Source: Taenia hydatigena (lineage: Eukaryota > Platyhelminthes > Cestoda > Cyclophyllidea > Taeniidae). Taken from it: 64,000 nt of DNA. Of this stretch, positions 44,675 through 55,828 are shown piece after piece; within the stretch, counting starts at the first letter, position 1; each line of letters starts with the position of its first letter. The stretch is taken from assembly GCA_036345935.2 (NCBI GenBank), contig JADWOT020000001.1, positions 23,617,187 to 23,681,186 on the forward strand, read 5' to 3'. The notes below the pieces were generated by a model. That model did not search any database. It was not told where the DNA came from and saw only the letters and a list, made by a program, of their open reading frames with translations. Both the position numbers and the translations under genes were made by a program.

Positions 44675-46980
44675 TTAGCATGCAGTACTTTTCTTGATGA
44701 AGCAGAGGGTGACGGGTGGAGCTGTGTGATTGCACACCAAAAGAGGCTAAGGTAAATGCCAAGAAATTATGCATGGTAGGGTGATAAGGATTTGAACATT
44801 TAGTTTTGCTAACTGAGTTTTGTTGAGGGAGAGATGTGGGTTCGGTAGTGACTGAGCCTTAATTACTTCTATCCAGACTCGTTCAGATGTGTCGTCACTT
44901 GAATTCTCGATCTTAGAGCCAACTTCTATAAACAACTGCTCCACTCTACGCAGCGCATTCGGCCTCTGGTACTTGTTGGCCTCTACACCTACATTCTACT
45001 GATGCATATGTTCGAGTCTATGTCAATAAATACAACACAGTCTCTAACTACGTCCATCCTTCAGCTCAACCTCTTGTGTGCCTTACTCGCGCATTCACTG
45101 ATTCGAATATAACGAGAAACACACTCGTCTCTTTATTCGCTTCCGATGCCATGGATGCACAATGGTGTCTCACACGACAAAGAAGCTTCCTCTTCCAAGT
45201 AGGTCTCCAATTCACATCTCTGACTAAAACGCTCCGCTGTGAGCAGGCGTTGTTGCTATCTCAACAAGTAAAATAACTGTTTCTCTCAAAGCCTTGTAAA
45301 TGCGATGCAAGCTGCGATGGGTTCAGATCGCAGACACTGCGCGATTCCATGTTAAGTAGGCCGAATTCGTGCTAGTTTCTTGGCTTCATGAGCAATTCAG
45401 GCAGGAGGTGAGTTCTCCCTAATTGGCCATTCTCCACTGCCAACAACGCCTCTACCAACTACTTTCCTACAACTCCCATCAATTCACCTTCATAATGCTT
45501 CTCATGCCTATCCACATCGGGAACATCAAGCAACCATTCATCAACACTCTTACTCCTTGCTCAATCACGACCAAGACCAAGACCTTAGGGCTATCCACTT
45601 GTGCTTTTCGTCGACATTGACGCAGAGACGATGTTGCATGCGAAGCACACACTACGGTTGCAATAATCGCATTTACGACTACTCTCACCAATTTGCATTC
45701 AACCATCAAGTGCTTGGTACGCATGCATCGTGCTTGTACACGTGGATGTGCCTTCATTGGTGAGTGTAATGCGCAATGTGCGGATCACACCGTCAGTAGA
45801 ATCACATTTCTGGCGAGACGGGGTGATTCTGACTGTTGCCGCTGCATCGATAGATATCTGATGCATTTGCGGACGTTCCTCACGACTAATGTAACGCCCC
45901 CCCAATGCCGCGGTGCTCCAAGCACTGTCAAGGAAACTATGTCAACTCTTCCAACTTGCTAAAATAGAGTTTCACGGAACCCTTTGCAAAAGAATTGACA
46001 GTGAGCATGTCAGTGACTCCACACCAATCGATAGTAGTCGAAGCACGTAAAGGAATCTTTTGTAGAGAATCTTTTGTAAACAATTTTGCATGCATCTAAG
46101 AGTTGTGGTGCTTCTTGTCCAATCCTGATTTGTTTGGTTGGGTGGTCCAGTAAAGTGTGACTCGAAAACGCCACTCAGTTGCCACATTGAAAGTGACGTA
46201 GTAGTCGAATGGCTTTGCGTTATCGCGCTACCTATTGCTTTAAGGGGAGGCAAAACGGAGACCAATGTAATAACCCTTGGCTTGAGTTGCCTGTAGTCTG
46301 AGCCACCAGAGGTGGGAAAAGGCTTGACAGAGCTCATTCGCCAGTTTTGACAGTTAATATTATGAAAAATTCTTGATATTGCCGACTACTGCGCTCTGAT
46401 TGACCATTCAAATAAATGACAATGAGTGATTTGCTTGGACATGTCTAATTCGTTCAGTAACGCTGCGCGAAGACAGGAAGTGCAATTAGACTGACCTCGT
46501 GGGTTGGCACTGTAATCAGTCAAATGTGACAACTAAAGGACAGTGGTCGTAACCACATCATCGTTTCAAACTACTTCAACCAACCAGCCAACGCTTCAAC
46601 GCCAACTCAACGCGGAGGAAATGAACTCGCTGTTCATTGAACTACCACACTGCGAATCACATAATTTCGCAACTTCTCCTCACGACTCCACAATGATTGC
46701 GTTACTTGTCATTGCTTCCAATAACCAGCCCTCAAATTAGAGCCAACCTATCCATTGAGCGGCATTTGGGACATAGTTCTGCCAGTTCTCCCATACAAGA
46801 AAATACGGATTCATTGCGAATAGTCACCTGGGGAATGATTACCTTCCACCGCTAATCACACGGTTGCACTTCATCAACTACCACAACAGAGTGATTAAGA
46901 ACCCATGAACATGCAAACACGCAACAATGTTAGCTGCACGTATTCCCGCTATTATCCGTACATCATGCTTTCCATCTTAC
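44675..46980. other. Gene-free stretch
   Basis: The composition on the plus strand is increasingly A/C-rich. Open frames up to 121 codons occur on both strands but none is recognised. Confidence 0.35.
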
Positions 46981-46981
46981 G

Positions 46982-47211
46982 CCTTAGTGCCATCTTGATG
47001 CTTCGATCACTGAAGAACTGAGCTTCCATTTATTACAATCTGGAAGAATCCGAACTACCGAATTGGCTGCTGCAAACGACTCTGTGCTCCCTGCTCTACA
47101 CACGTTCTTCTTTGCCTTGCAACTTGCTGATGAACTAGATGAAGACACTTCCTTTTCGGCAACGTCCAACATTGAGCTTGAGTTGCCGATACAATGCTGG
47201 TGCAACAAGCG
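46982..47211 (-). CDS. Candidate terminal exon, Ser-rich
   Basis: It follows a good acceptor (CACTATTTCAG) and reads RLLHQHCIGNSSSMLDVAEK, then a run of serines, and ends at a stop. A second frame is also open for about 50 codons, so the phase is uncertain. It may be the 3' part of a minus-strand gene with 47593-47790. Confidence 0.3.
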
Positions 47212-47592
47212 CTGAAATAGTGGCGATATGAAATAGCCTATTTGGAAAGGTTAATGCAAAGAGGTTGTGCGGCGTGATGCCCACTAGGATGGCAAGAGCA
47301 TTAAAATAGCTTTAAGGCAGAAGCATCCTCGTCTACCACCAATTTAACGAAATGTGTGCTGGTGGTGACAATGCTCTTAATGCTAATGCCAGTTTGTATC
47401 TCGTTTGACTAAATATAAGTACACTAGTAACTTTTCCTCCCAGGTCCATTTAAAACTCTCAACAGACATGTAGGTGAGAGGAGACTTGATTCCCGCTTCA
47501 CTACGCAGAGCTGCCTCAACAGGAGAGTAGAGTGCTTAAAAAATCGAATAAAGTAGCCAAAGAGGCCACAATTAGTTCAACGTCGTGTCAAC

Positions 47593-47790
47593 TTACCACA
47601 GCATTTTTATCAATTCATCGGAGTTGAACAACTGCAGCGTCAAATCCCATGCATTGGGGAAGAGAGGATTACAAAGTGAACGAGTTACCGTTCCAGGGAT
47701 GCCGCAGGGTCTCGTCATATTAGTGACGCGTGGTATCAGGACGGCACTCACTTTGTCCTCACCACGTGGTTCACGCATAGCCAGTGACTA
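47593..47790 (-). CDS. Candidate internal exon
   Basis: The minus-strand frame SLAMREPRGEDKVSAVLIPR is followed by about 40 protein-like residues and runs exactly into a consensus donor (CTGTG|GTAAGT). The upper boundary may be the AG at TTCACGTTAG. No family is recognised. Confidence 0.32.
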
Positions 47791-48927
47791 ACGTGAATAG
47801 CTCAGTGAATCAGAGTCTCAGTTTTTTCGAGGCACATTTGCAAGTCGAGGCAGTTCTAATGGAAAGTCTCCGATACCTTCGCCTCTAACCAAAATTATCA
47901 CAAACGGGTGACCCAATCACAATTCACATTCGAAACACGAGTCGCAGAAATACAATGTTGCCAGTCTTTTCGCTTTAACTACCAGTCCAACAGCCATGTA
48001 AAATATATTTGGAACGGCTTGCGGTGTGCACGCCATCAATGGCCTAACCCCAGCATTTAAGGCATTACAAGTATCAAGGCTGAAGGTGTGATGCAGCTAG
48101 CACATTTGATGTTTATGAAATGCAAAACACACATCGGCATAGTGCAGCAAATAGGTTGACAATTTGCGTAGCATCCATAGAGGTCAGGAGGCGTCACGGC
48201 AACAAGCATACCAGCATCGCATTTGGCGTGTTTCACGTGGCACACATCCCCCACATTTGTCATTACCTGTGTCCACCCGTCCATCCAATCCTACATGCCG
48301 CCCCACCTTTGCATCAATGACCAAAGCAGACGCACTTCTACCACGCAGACATTTCAACAGCCTGTTCTAAAGGAAACCAGACCGATCAACCTACCGAGCA
48401 CGACCCTCCTGCATTCATAGCACCTCACATTACCTACAATACATACACCATCATTAGACCATCTTTGTTTGAAAGCAAACAGTCTCACGAAGATCTCGAC
48501 GCTTCACAATGCATTCTTCCACCTTCTAGGCAATGGTGCGCCTATACCCTGCAACAATCACATCTCCCGACGACAACTCTCCTCTTCAAGCCGCTGCCTA
48601 TCTTGTACACCTCTTCAACCTTCACTTCAGTGCTAACTGCTCTCCTCTTGCAACCGCACAGATGAAGCGCTCCTCCGCATGGTGGCACTGCATTCCATCC
48701 ACAATAGGAGGTGAACTTGCATCGCTTCCCCACACATCCACGTAAATGCATTAAATACATCCTCCCATGAAAATGTAAACCAGAATCCAAGAGTTTAAAA
48801 CGACTCGGTGATACGGGCTCAGACGATGACCCTTAGCACTGCTCTTTGTATTTGACGACGGTGTCACACAATCGTCGCCAACAATGCAAGGTTTGGTAGG
48901 AAATGGAAAAGCAAGAAGAAAATGCTT

Positions 48928-49524
48928 TCAACAGAACACTTCCAAATGGCTAGTCAGTGTCTGCACAGTGTGAAAGAATTTGTACACACCGAGGCATAAA
49001 GCATCACAATCTGCGGTCGCACCGCACCCACAATCTTCTCCACCGTACCACTCGCGTGCAACAAACAGGGCGTCCTCCACGCAGGTCACATTCGTAATGA
49101 TAGTATTGTTGCAAGTTAAAGTGTCCGCTGTTGCATTCCACTTGAGATTAATAAGGAATGCACTGACGAAGTGGTCATCTTCCACACAATGCACTTCACC
49201 ATCCCTATCTGGACTAGAGACATTCAGCACCGGCTGCCCTAAGATGGATGCAAACGTCCCCGTCTCCAAATAAAACAACCATGCTGACAATATTTTGGAC
49301 TCATTGAAACGCCACCAAATGCTCGAAGAAATGTCTTTGGGTGCAAGCCAATGCATAACCACTCCCCAATCAACATTCATCCTCCACAGAAAACATGCCA
49401 GCGTGCCGAATCTGATGTTGAGAGTAGCGACATGAAGGATCTCAACAGCAGCAGAAAACCAACGTGGGCTTGATAACTTGTCGCTAACCACATTTGACTG
49501 CATCTTTCCACTAAACTGCCTCAT
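48928..49524 (-). CDS. Long Cys- and N-glycosylation-rich ORF
   Basis: A 198-residue minus-strand frame from the ATG at 49524 contains five N-x-S/T sequons and a Cys-rich C-terminal part (GGEDCGCGATADCDALCLG). This would fit an extracellular protein. A possible donor (CTCG|GTGTGT) follows that Cys cluster. Caution is needed: the minus strand here is G/T-rich, which by itself favours Cys, Val, Gly and Trp codons and lowers stop frequency. Two other Cys-rich frames lie below it on the same strand (48542-48790 and 48057-48284). I recognise no domain. Confidence 0.35.
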   Translation of the reverse strand: MRQFSGKMQSNVVSDKLSSPRWFSAAVEILHVATLNIRFGTLACFLWRMNVDWGVVMHWLAPKDISSSIWWRFNESKILSAWLFYLETGTFASILGQPVLNVSSPDRDGEVHCVEDDHFVSAFLINLKWNATADTLTCNNTIITNVTCVEDALFVAREWYGGEDCGCGATADCDALCLGVYKFFHTVQTLTSHLEVFC

Positions 49525-50224
49525 TCACCTGGTTCCCTCAGCTTGAGCACTACGAACACCTGACCGCACTCACAACAGACGCCGAAGGAAACATCGATGC
49601 GGCGAGTACGCACTTCCTCCTCAGTTGGAGCAAACTCCAACTCCAACCCCAACACCAATGATGGAGTAATAAATACGGACTCACGAAAAGAATCCCCAAT
49701 TCACCTTCTTGCTATCACAACAATCCCGTCCAAAACAGTCCTACCGCTCACTCCGACCGCTTTGACTCAAATAATCCCCACCCTCCTTCAACGCTACTAA
49801 CGATCCGACAACTATTCACTCACACTCACATCAACCCCCAATGATAAAGGGAGCATGCCTTTTTGTGAATAACAAACACGATTATAACAGTGACGGTATC
49901 AAAAGTTCACATCTAGTTGGAATGATGAAAGGACAAAGAAGAGCGTGTGCAGGATGATCAATAGTGACCGATAAATCAACAAACGTGTTGAAATGTTGAC
50001 AAATTTCATACCAAGACTGTAGGATGTTATGCTTCTCCTCCCTTTCCTTCTCATCCAATTCCTCTTTGCAAACTGCCCACGAACTTCCAACATCTGATAC
50101 GCTGACGCACCTGCCAACACCAAAGAAGGCGCTATCCTTGGCCTAATAAGCCTAAAGCAAGACAACATGTCAAGGCTGAGTAATTAAATTACTACGAAAA
50201 AGTAAAACACAAACTACCACCTTA
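49525..50224. other. Intergenic, no gene recognised
   Basis: A/C-rich DNA between the Cys-rich ORF and the 3' end of the CDK1-like gene. There are only short frames. Confidence 0.4.
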
Positions 50225-51601
50225 TCAGAGGTTTCCTTCACTTCCTTTATCCACGCCCAAGTCACTCTCCACAAGGCGGACCAGCCCATCGAATTGTTCG
50301 GCAAAAGAGGGTGGAAACATGTCCACCGGTGGGCCAACGGACTCCTCACTCACTGCAGGCACCAACTTTCTATCAAGGTCGGCAAAGTAGGGATGCACAA
50401 GAGCCTGCTGCGCATCTATGCGAGATGACGGGTCGTAGAGAAGAAGCGCCTACATTTAAATTGGGTGGTGACCACATGCAAATAAACAACTGCCAATTTA
50501 TACACAACAAAGTTATGCTAACAAAGTAGCAAGAATCGTCTCGTGAGCAAATTGCAACAACTAATAAAAACAGCGGTGAGCTTAGAAGGCTACTAGTGAC
50601 GATGGAAAATAAAGAAAGGAAAGGCAGAACACGACGGTTACTCACAGTCAACAAATCGAGACCCTCTGCACCAAGTGCACGCACAATCCTCTCTTCAGAG
50701 CAAAGTCTGTTGGTGTGCCACGATGGAAAGGACTGCGGGTTGTAGTTACGCAGATTCGTGACGCCTGGCCAACTCGCCTCTGTCGGCACCCCCTTCATCT
50801 GGAATATGCGCAAGAGTTGGTCAATCTCGCAGTCACCGCGAAACAGCGTGACCCCTGTGGCTATTTCCGCGAAAACACAACCCATAGACCACATGTCAAC
50901 GCCACAACAATAGACAGTTTCGCCAAGGAGAAGCTCAGGAGGACGATACCATAGACTGACCACCTACAACATTTCGTTGCCAGAAATGAAGACTTTACCC
51001 CCTGACTCAACGCGCGAAGTGGGTGGTTGAAAGGTCTAGCCAAACCAAAGTCGGCCAGCTTTACAATATTTCTACTAGCATCTAGCAAAACGTTCGCGGG
51101 TTTCAAATCTCGGTGGATAATGCGCTTTACGTGGCAATGCTGTAGAGCTTGCAGCATTTGGTACATGAACGACTACATAACAAGTAAACAAAGACCAAAT
51201 CCTACTTTGACAAGGCCCGAAGGCAGTCCAGAGTCCTTACAAGTAAGGTGTATATGGCGTCCGAGATCCACAGGCAAATATTCAAATATTAGGTACAGCT
51301 CGCTGCGATCACGAATAACCTGTTCCAAACTGGGAGAGGTTATGCAGTTTTAGAACTTACGTCACAATGTTGGGGTGTCTCAGTTCTCTAAGGGATGCGA
51401 TTTCCCTGATAACATACGAAGGTATACCATTGCCAAACCTCGCAAGTCCGATCCGCTTCATGGCCTTGAGCTGCCCCGACTTCCGACTGAGACATTTGTA
51501 TACAGTACCAGATGTACCTAGGATAATTCAACAGTTGCACTTGCCAAACCTTCGCCGATTCTCCCCAGTTGGATAAAATTAGAGAGAACGTAATCCGACA
51601 T
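50225..51601 (-). CDS. CDK1-like cyclin-dependent kinase, six exons
   Basis: This is a complete gene of 349 residues. Exons are 51550-51601, 51361-51517, 51206-51329, 50999-51172, 50646-50963 and 50225-50449. All introns are GT-AG, lengths 32, 31, 33, 35 and 196 bp, and the spliced length (1050) keeps frame. Landmarks are glycine loop GRIGEGTSGTVY (13-24), ATP Lys38, PSYVIRE (50-56, the PSTAIRE helix), HRD (131-133), DFG (152-154) and WYRPPE (174-179). The C-lobe closely tracks CDK1 through [10 protein letters not shown], followed by an extra tail of about 55 residues. CDK1-family kinases drive the cell cycle in the nucleus and cytoplasm with a cyclin. Oddities: Tyr15 of CDK1 is Ser (20), the T-loop Thr161 position is Ser (167), and PSTAIRE is changed. 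It is probably a divergent paralogue rather than the canonical CDK1. Confidence 0.93.
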
Positions 51602-51650
51602 CAGCGCGAATTACGCAGAAAGAAGTTGAAGTCAACTTAGGTAGCGATTG

Positions 51651-51795
51651 GGCAGTTCAAGGTCGTCGATTTGTCAATTCAAACATAATAATCTCTAAAG
51701 CTGCCTAGATTTCCTCGATTGCGTAACAAATGGAGAATCCGGGTAGAGCATTACTTGCATGAGAAGGTTTCAGGCTGAGCTGAGCAAGACCTTTG
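51651..51795 (+). repeat. Direct repeat of about 145 bp, copy 1
   Basis: It is about 90 % identical to 52560-52703. The shared segment runs from GCAGTTCAAGGTCGTCGA to CAGGCTGAGCTGAGCAAGAC. It lies immediately upstream of the CDK1-like gene and could carry promoter elements. Confidence 0.85.
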
Positions 51796-52327
51796 GAGCC
51801 AGTTGTCTTTAGGCGAACTGCTTGCGGTTTGAACCGTTTGATTATTCAGTCAATATCATTGATGCAACATGATTTGCTTTTATTGCCTTGGCCCTTTTGG
51901 CTAACTGGATGCTCTGGCAAAATAGTTGAACTAGCTTCATTTCAATCGTCAGGAGAGTGAACTTTGATTCGATGCTGGGCTGAGTGTAGTTAAGCCATAT
52001 CGAATTCAAGAAAGTTTCGCTAAGGATTTCGGTGACTAACTCTCGCTTTCAAGCACTTTCTAATCCCACCCCAATGTTTCCGGCTTATGTTTAGCCTCCC
52101 ACAAATATGAAAATAATGAAGCGCTGCATATATTGAGAAAAATATAATCTCGTCTACAGTATTAGTAGGACCTGTGAAGTGATTGGAAAAGACTAAGCAA
52201 ATCCAAGATTTAACCGACTCTCAGAAAGCGAGATGTGTAAAGAAATATTAACGCAGCGGTGACGCGAATCTTCCGCATTTATAGCAAAATGTGACGCTTC
52301 ATGCGCCATTGAGGAGGTACGACTCAC
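51796..52327. other. Spacer between the direct repeats
   Basis: No gene recognised. It may contain an intron of the candidate exon at 52328-52372. Confidence 0.35.
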
Positions 52328-52372
52328 CGTTGCCGCCTTGACCCAAATGGTCCCATCCTTGGTCTCTGCCAT
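52328..52372 (-). CDS. Candidate first coding exon (15 codons)
   Basis: An ATG opens MAETKDGTIWVKAAT and runs in phase into a consensus donor (ACG|GTGAGT). Such short first exons are common in flatworms. I could not find the next exon, and it does not join in a useful way to the CDK1-like gene, which has its own start. Confidence 0.35.
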
Positions 52373-52559
52373 AGTGCGCTTCAAAAAACACTCATTCTCT
52401 TTTCCCTTCCGACTTCCGCGTGAGCATACGACTGGATACCCTCGTCCAAGTTCTCATGCTCTATTCGTTTCCTAATCTTAATTTGTCTTGACATTTGCAA
52501 ACCATTCCACACGTGTTACGATTAGCAACATAATTGTGTTTGTCAAAGTTGTTAACTTC

Positions 52560-52703
52560 GGAGCAGTTCAAGGTCGTCGACTTGTCAACTCAAACATAAT
52601 AATTTCTAAAGCTGCCTAGATTTCCTTGATTGCACAACAAATGGGGAATTCGGGTAGAGCATTATTTGCATGAGAGGGCTTCAGGCTGAGCTGAGCAAGA
52701 CTG
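52560..52703 (+). repeat. Direct repeat of about 145 bp, copy 2
   Basis: This is the second copy of the segment at 51651-51795. It directly abuts the HSP70 fragment on its right side. Confidence 0.85.
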
Positions 52704-52733
52704 AGACTAACTAGGCGCGGGGCGGCGGTGATC

Positions 52734-52832
52734 CTAGTCCTTGGCAATGATGTCCACCCTGCCACCTTTGAAAATACCAACGCAAGAGAAAGTTGTTCCC
52801 AAATCAATGCCGATAGCTGCAGTCCCTCACAT
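52734..52832 (-). pseudogene. HSP70 N-terminal fragment
   Basis: Read on the minus strand, 33 codons give a start Met, an immediate stop, then [20 protein letters not shown] and VDIIAKD before another stop. This is the phosphate-1 loop region at the N-terminus of HSP70/BiP-type chaperones (family form GIDLGTTYSCVGVF). Nothing of the rest of HSP70 follows. The fragment ends next to the 145 bp repeat. It is a truncated, dead copy. Confidence 0.85.
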
Positions 52833-54575
52833 GCTAACGTGGGAGGTAGAAATGCTGACGCATGCGCTGTGCTAACGACGACTTCTGTGATAGTCGTAGC
52901 TCTCATACTAACTGCAGACTATTTTGCTAAAATTATCCACAATAGGCGCTAGCTACCAGAATGCTTGTATTCAATTTAGAACTGCCACAATTAGGTATTA
53001 CGCACTCCAAGATAATGACGCAAAATGCAGACCTTGGTACGAACACACCCGTAGGTGAGTGCTGACGTGAGCAGTAGTGTCGGTTCTGCGCTGACGTGCA
53101 CGTGACAGAAATGTGGCAGTGTCGAATTGACAACTTACTGACTCGTGACAGACCATATTCCGTCGCCTGTTGGTCTGATGGAATGCCTTTTCTAGGGTGC
53201 TATAGTCCTCCTTACTACCACTACTGTCTCTAGCATAAAATCACCCAGTAAGGAAGCAGAATGCAAGACTCCTACCACTACAGGACTTCGGAGTCAAGCA
53301 TTGTGTTATCTGACTGATACATAACATTAATCGTAGACAGTAAGTAGACTGAATATTCGTGACTATAGCCAAGAAATTCGGCCCACAATTTAACTGGAAT
53401 GCTTTGGTGGGGCCCTTTACGATGATTGCAAAAATAGGCGAAAGATCACCTTTTTGCTTCAAGATGCTTCTTTTTAAGTAGCAATCATGCTACGTGAATC
53501 CAATGATTGCGACCCTTTTAGCACTGAGTCAAGTGTTAAGTATTTCGCCACACAGTTCCAGAAACTCCGGAAGTATTCACACCTACATCGTGCTTGCATG
53601 CAGGTCTGCAAAGCCGTGCCTAATGGGCTGCGGTCAACACACTTTTCCTAGTTCTTCATGCTACATCATGCCAGTTGCACATTTCTTCGTTTCCCATGCT
53701 ATACATGCTTGTGAGGATACTCCCCTAACGTGTCTACGGCACAATGCATGCTCACGTAGATCAAGCATTGTCGTGCTGTGTGCACACCACTTATCTGCAT
53801 CGGACCGGTCTCATTATCCATCGTCAAGGGAGTAAATTTGGTGCCTATTTGAAGTGGCATTACTCCACACACTGCCATGTGTGTGTGTGTGTGTGTGGGT
53901 GAGGGTGGGTAGGTGGGTGTCCCAAGTCTTCTGTGAAAAATGGAGCGCCATTATAATGGCCACTAGAAGAATTGAATGCTACTGGAAGGATTATAAGTTG
54001 ATTAAATGCAACCGTGATTTGATTAATTGATAAAGCGTGCACTTAATACTATTTCAGGATTTGCTCAATGGATCATAAAAGTGGGAGGATTACACGTTTG
54101 TTGACGGAGGCGAAAGTAAATGGTATCTGCAAGAGTCCAGATGAGAAGTAACTTGAATCTCAGCATTCACTCAATTCAAAGTGCAGGAATATAGGCTCAC
54201 TATGGTTTGCCTCTTCTCACGAAGTAAGAACCAAAAGAGTCCAACTCGGCTTTAGCCTCATAAATCGTGGTTATGCATCTAACACTAATTCATGTTTGCT
54301 GTTGTTGCTACTGTTGGTGTTGATGTTTTCATCCTAATCGAACAAATCTTGACCACAAATCACCCACTGCTGTCGAGTGTTTGGGAATGTGCTTTGATGT
54401 TGTTGTTGTTGTTGGAATAAAGAAGACTTCAGTTGTGTGTGCCTAAAACACAGCTTGGGTCTATTCACGCACCCGATACAACTCGATTCCTAAAATCACT
54501 TTAGTGTGCGTTTAGTATGTTGTGAGAACACAAACGAACACACCTATTGCATTCTTTTTTGAATATACGCATTTG
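52833..54575. other. Gene-free stretch with a GT microsatellite
   Basis: No gene recognised. A 113-codon frame at 53494-53835 (+) lacks family resemblance. A GT tract lies at 53879-53897. Confidence 0.4.
53879..53923 (+). repeat. GT/GGGT simple repeat
   Basis: About nine GT units are followed by GGGT-type imperfect repeats. Confidence 0.9.
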
Positions 54576-54716
54576 ATGGGTACAGCTGCAAGAAATAACG
54601 GTGCAGAACCGCCTTCAGAAGATGCAGAATCAGCCACAGAAACATTAGCAAAAATGGCAGCTTTTTGTCAAACAGGACTAAGAACACCACAAACCACATT
54701 GTCCACATCAACTCCG
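54576..54716 (+). CDS. Candidate first coding exon (47 codons)
   Basis: An ATG opens MGTAARNNGAEPPSEDAESA and the frame ends in phase at a donor (CCG|GTAAAA). The acidic, Ser/Thr-rich composition looks coding. It may be the 5' exon of the TAK1-like gene 1.1 kb downstream or of a separate gene. A second possible exon at 55177-55260 (TTCGCAG acceptor, GTAAGC donor, 84 bases) lies between them, but the phase does not match the known first kinase exon. Confidence 0.35.
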
Positions 54717-55828
54717 GTAAAATCATATACTAACTTCTCCATTTTAGTCACAAACGTTGCAGCGAATTGCATGATCCCTAAGTGCATCCTTATAACTTAC
54801 AAAGCAACATTTCCGAAAGCCAAATAATTCTATTTGACAAGTTTCACTTGCAAGACTTTGTAAACAAAAGATTACACTTGAAATGTGAAATGACATAAGT
54901 ACACTACAACCTAAGTACCTACACCTATTCGATTTCTGTATAAATAATGTGTATTTCAATCTCAATTTCTTCACTTTGCTCTTTGATAATACATTAAACT
55001 ACATGTTTCCCACTTTTGCTTACGCTTTGTTGAATGATTGTATTATCGCCACTCTGCTTCTCTGTAGAACTAACTTAAAAAAGGCACCCAAAAATGGGAG
55101 CATTTAAACCTATTCAATGTCTCATCTTCTGCTGATTCGAAAAAGCCCACCTAAACTCGTTGGTTTAAATTCGCAGAAACTCTCCCGACATTACACTTTG
55201 TGGTTGGTCTTCTCTGCGGCAATACTAGATGGCTCGCAACAAAGACAGTCTCAAGAAACTGTAAGCTCTCTAGAAGCTCCTTTGTAATATTTTTTAACGA
55301 AATTGATTATGATCTTATCTAGCGACTACCTATGGTTGGGTTTGTCGTAGCTTAACTGAATTTATAACATTAGGCGTATCTGTGCCAGGTCATTTGGGCT
55401 TATATATGGGCTTTGTATTTAGCGTTTAAGATGGCGACTATGCAAGTTTGAAGACATTAGGCAGGTTAATTGTATAAATCAAAGTTGGACCGCTTTGTAA
55501 CGTACTGAAAGTTTGCATGCTCTCATATTTTCACTTGTGAATGCTCGTGGCCTTTTTTCCTGGTCACGTATGTAATGCGTTGGAGTTCTGCCACTTAATG
55601 ATCGCACTGATTTAGTAAATTTGTTCATAATTTACTCATTAAAAGTATGGATGAAATCGCCTTGTTGGCAAGTGTTGAGCAACGAAATTTACCTATCTGA
55701 GAAAGCCTATGACGCATAATGATGCCTTTATTACTATTAGTACTGATTATTGCCCATCAATCAATGCATTTTAAGCCCCATTTTTCTATATTTTTTGTTG
55801 GGGTTATTTTGTTCTCGTTGTATTTCAG

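Noticed and set aside
55719..55828. Hydrophobic N-terminal segment directly before the first TAK1-like exon, looking like a membrane anchor
   Set aside because: A good acceptor (TATTTCAG) ends at 55828, so this DNA is more likely intron.
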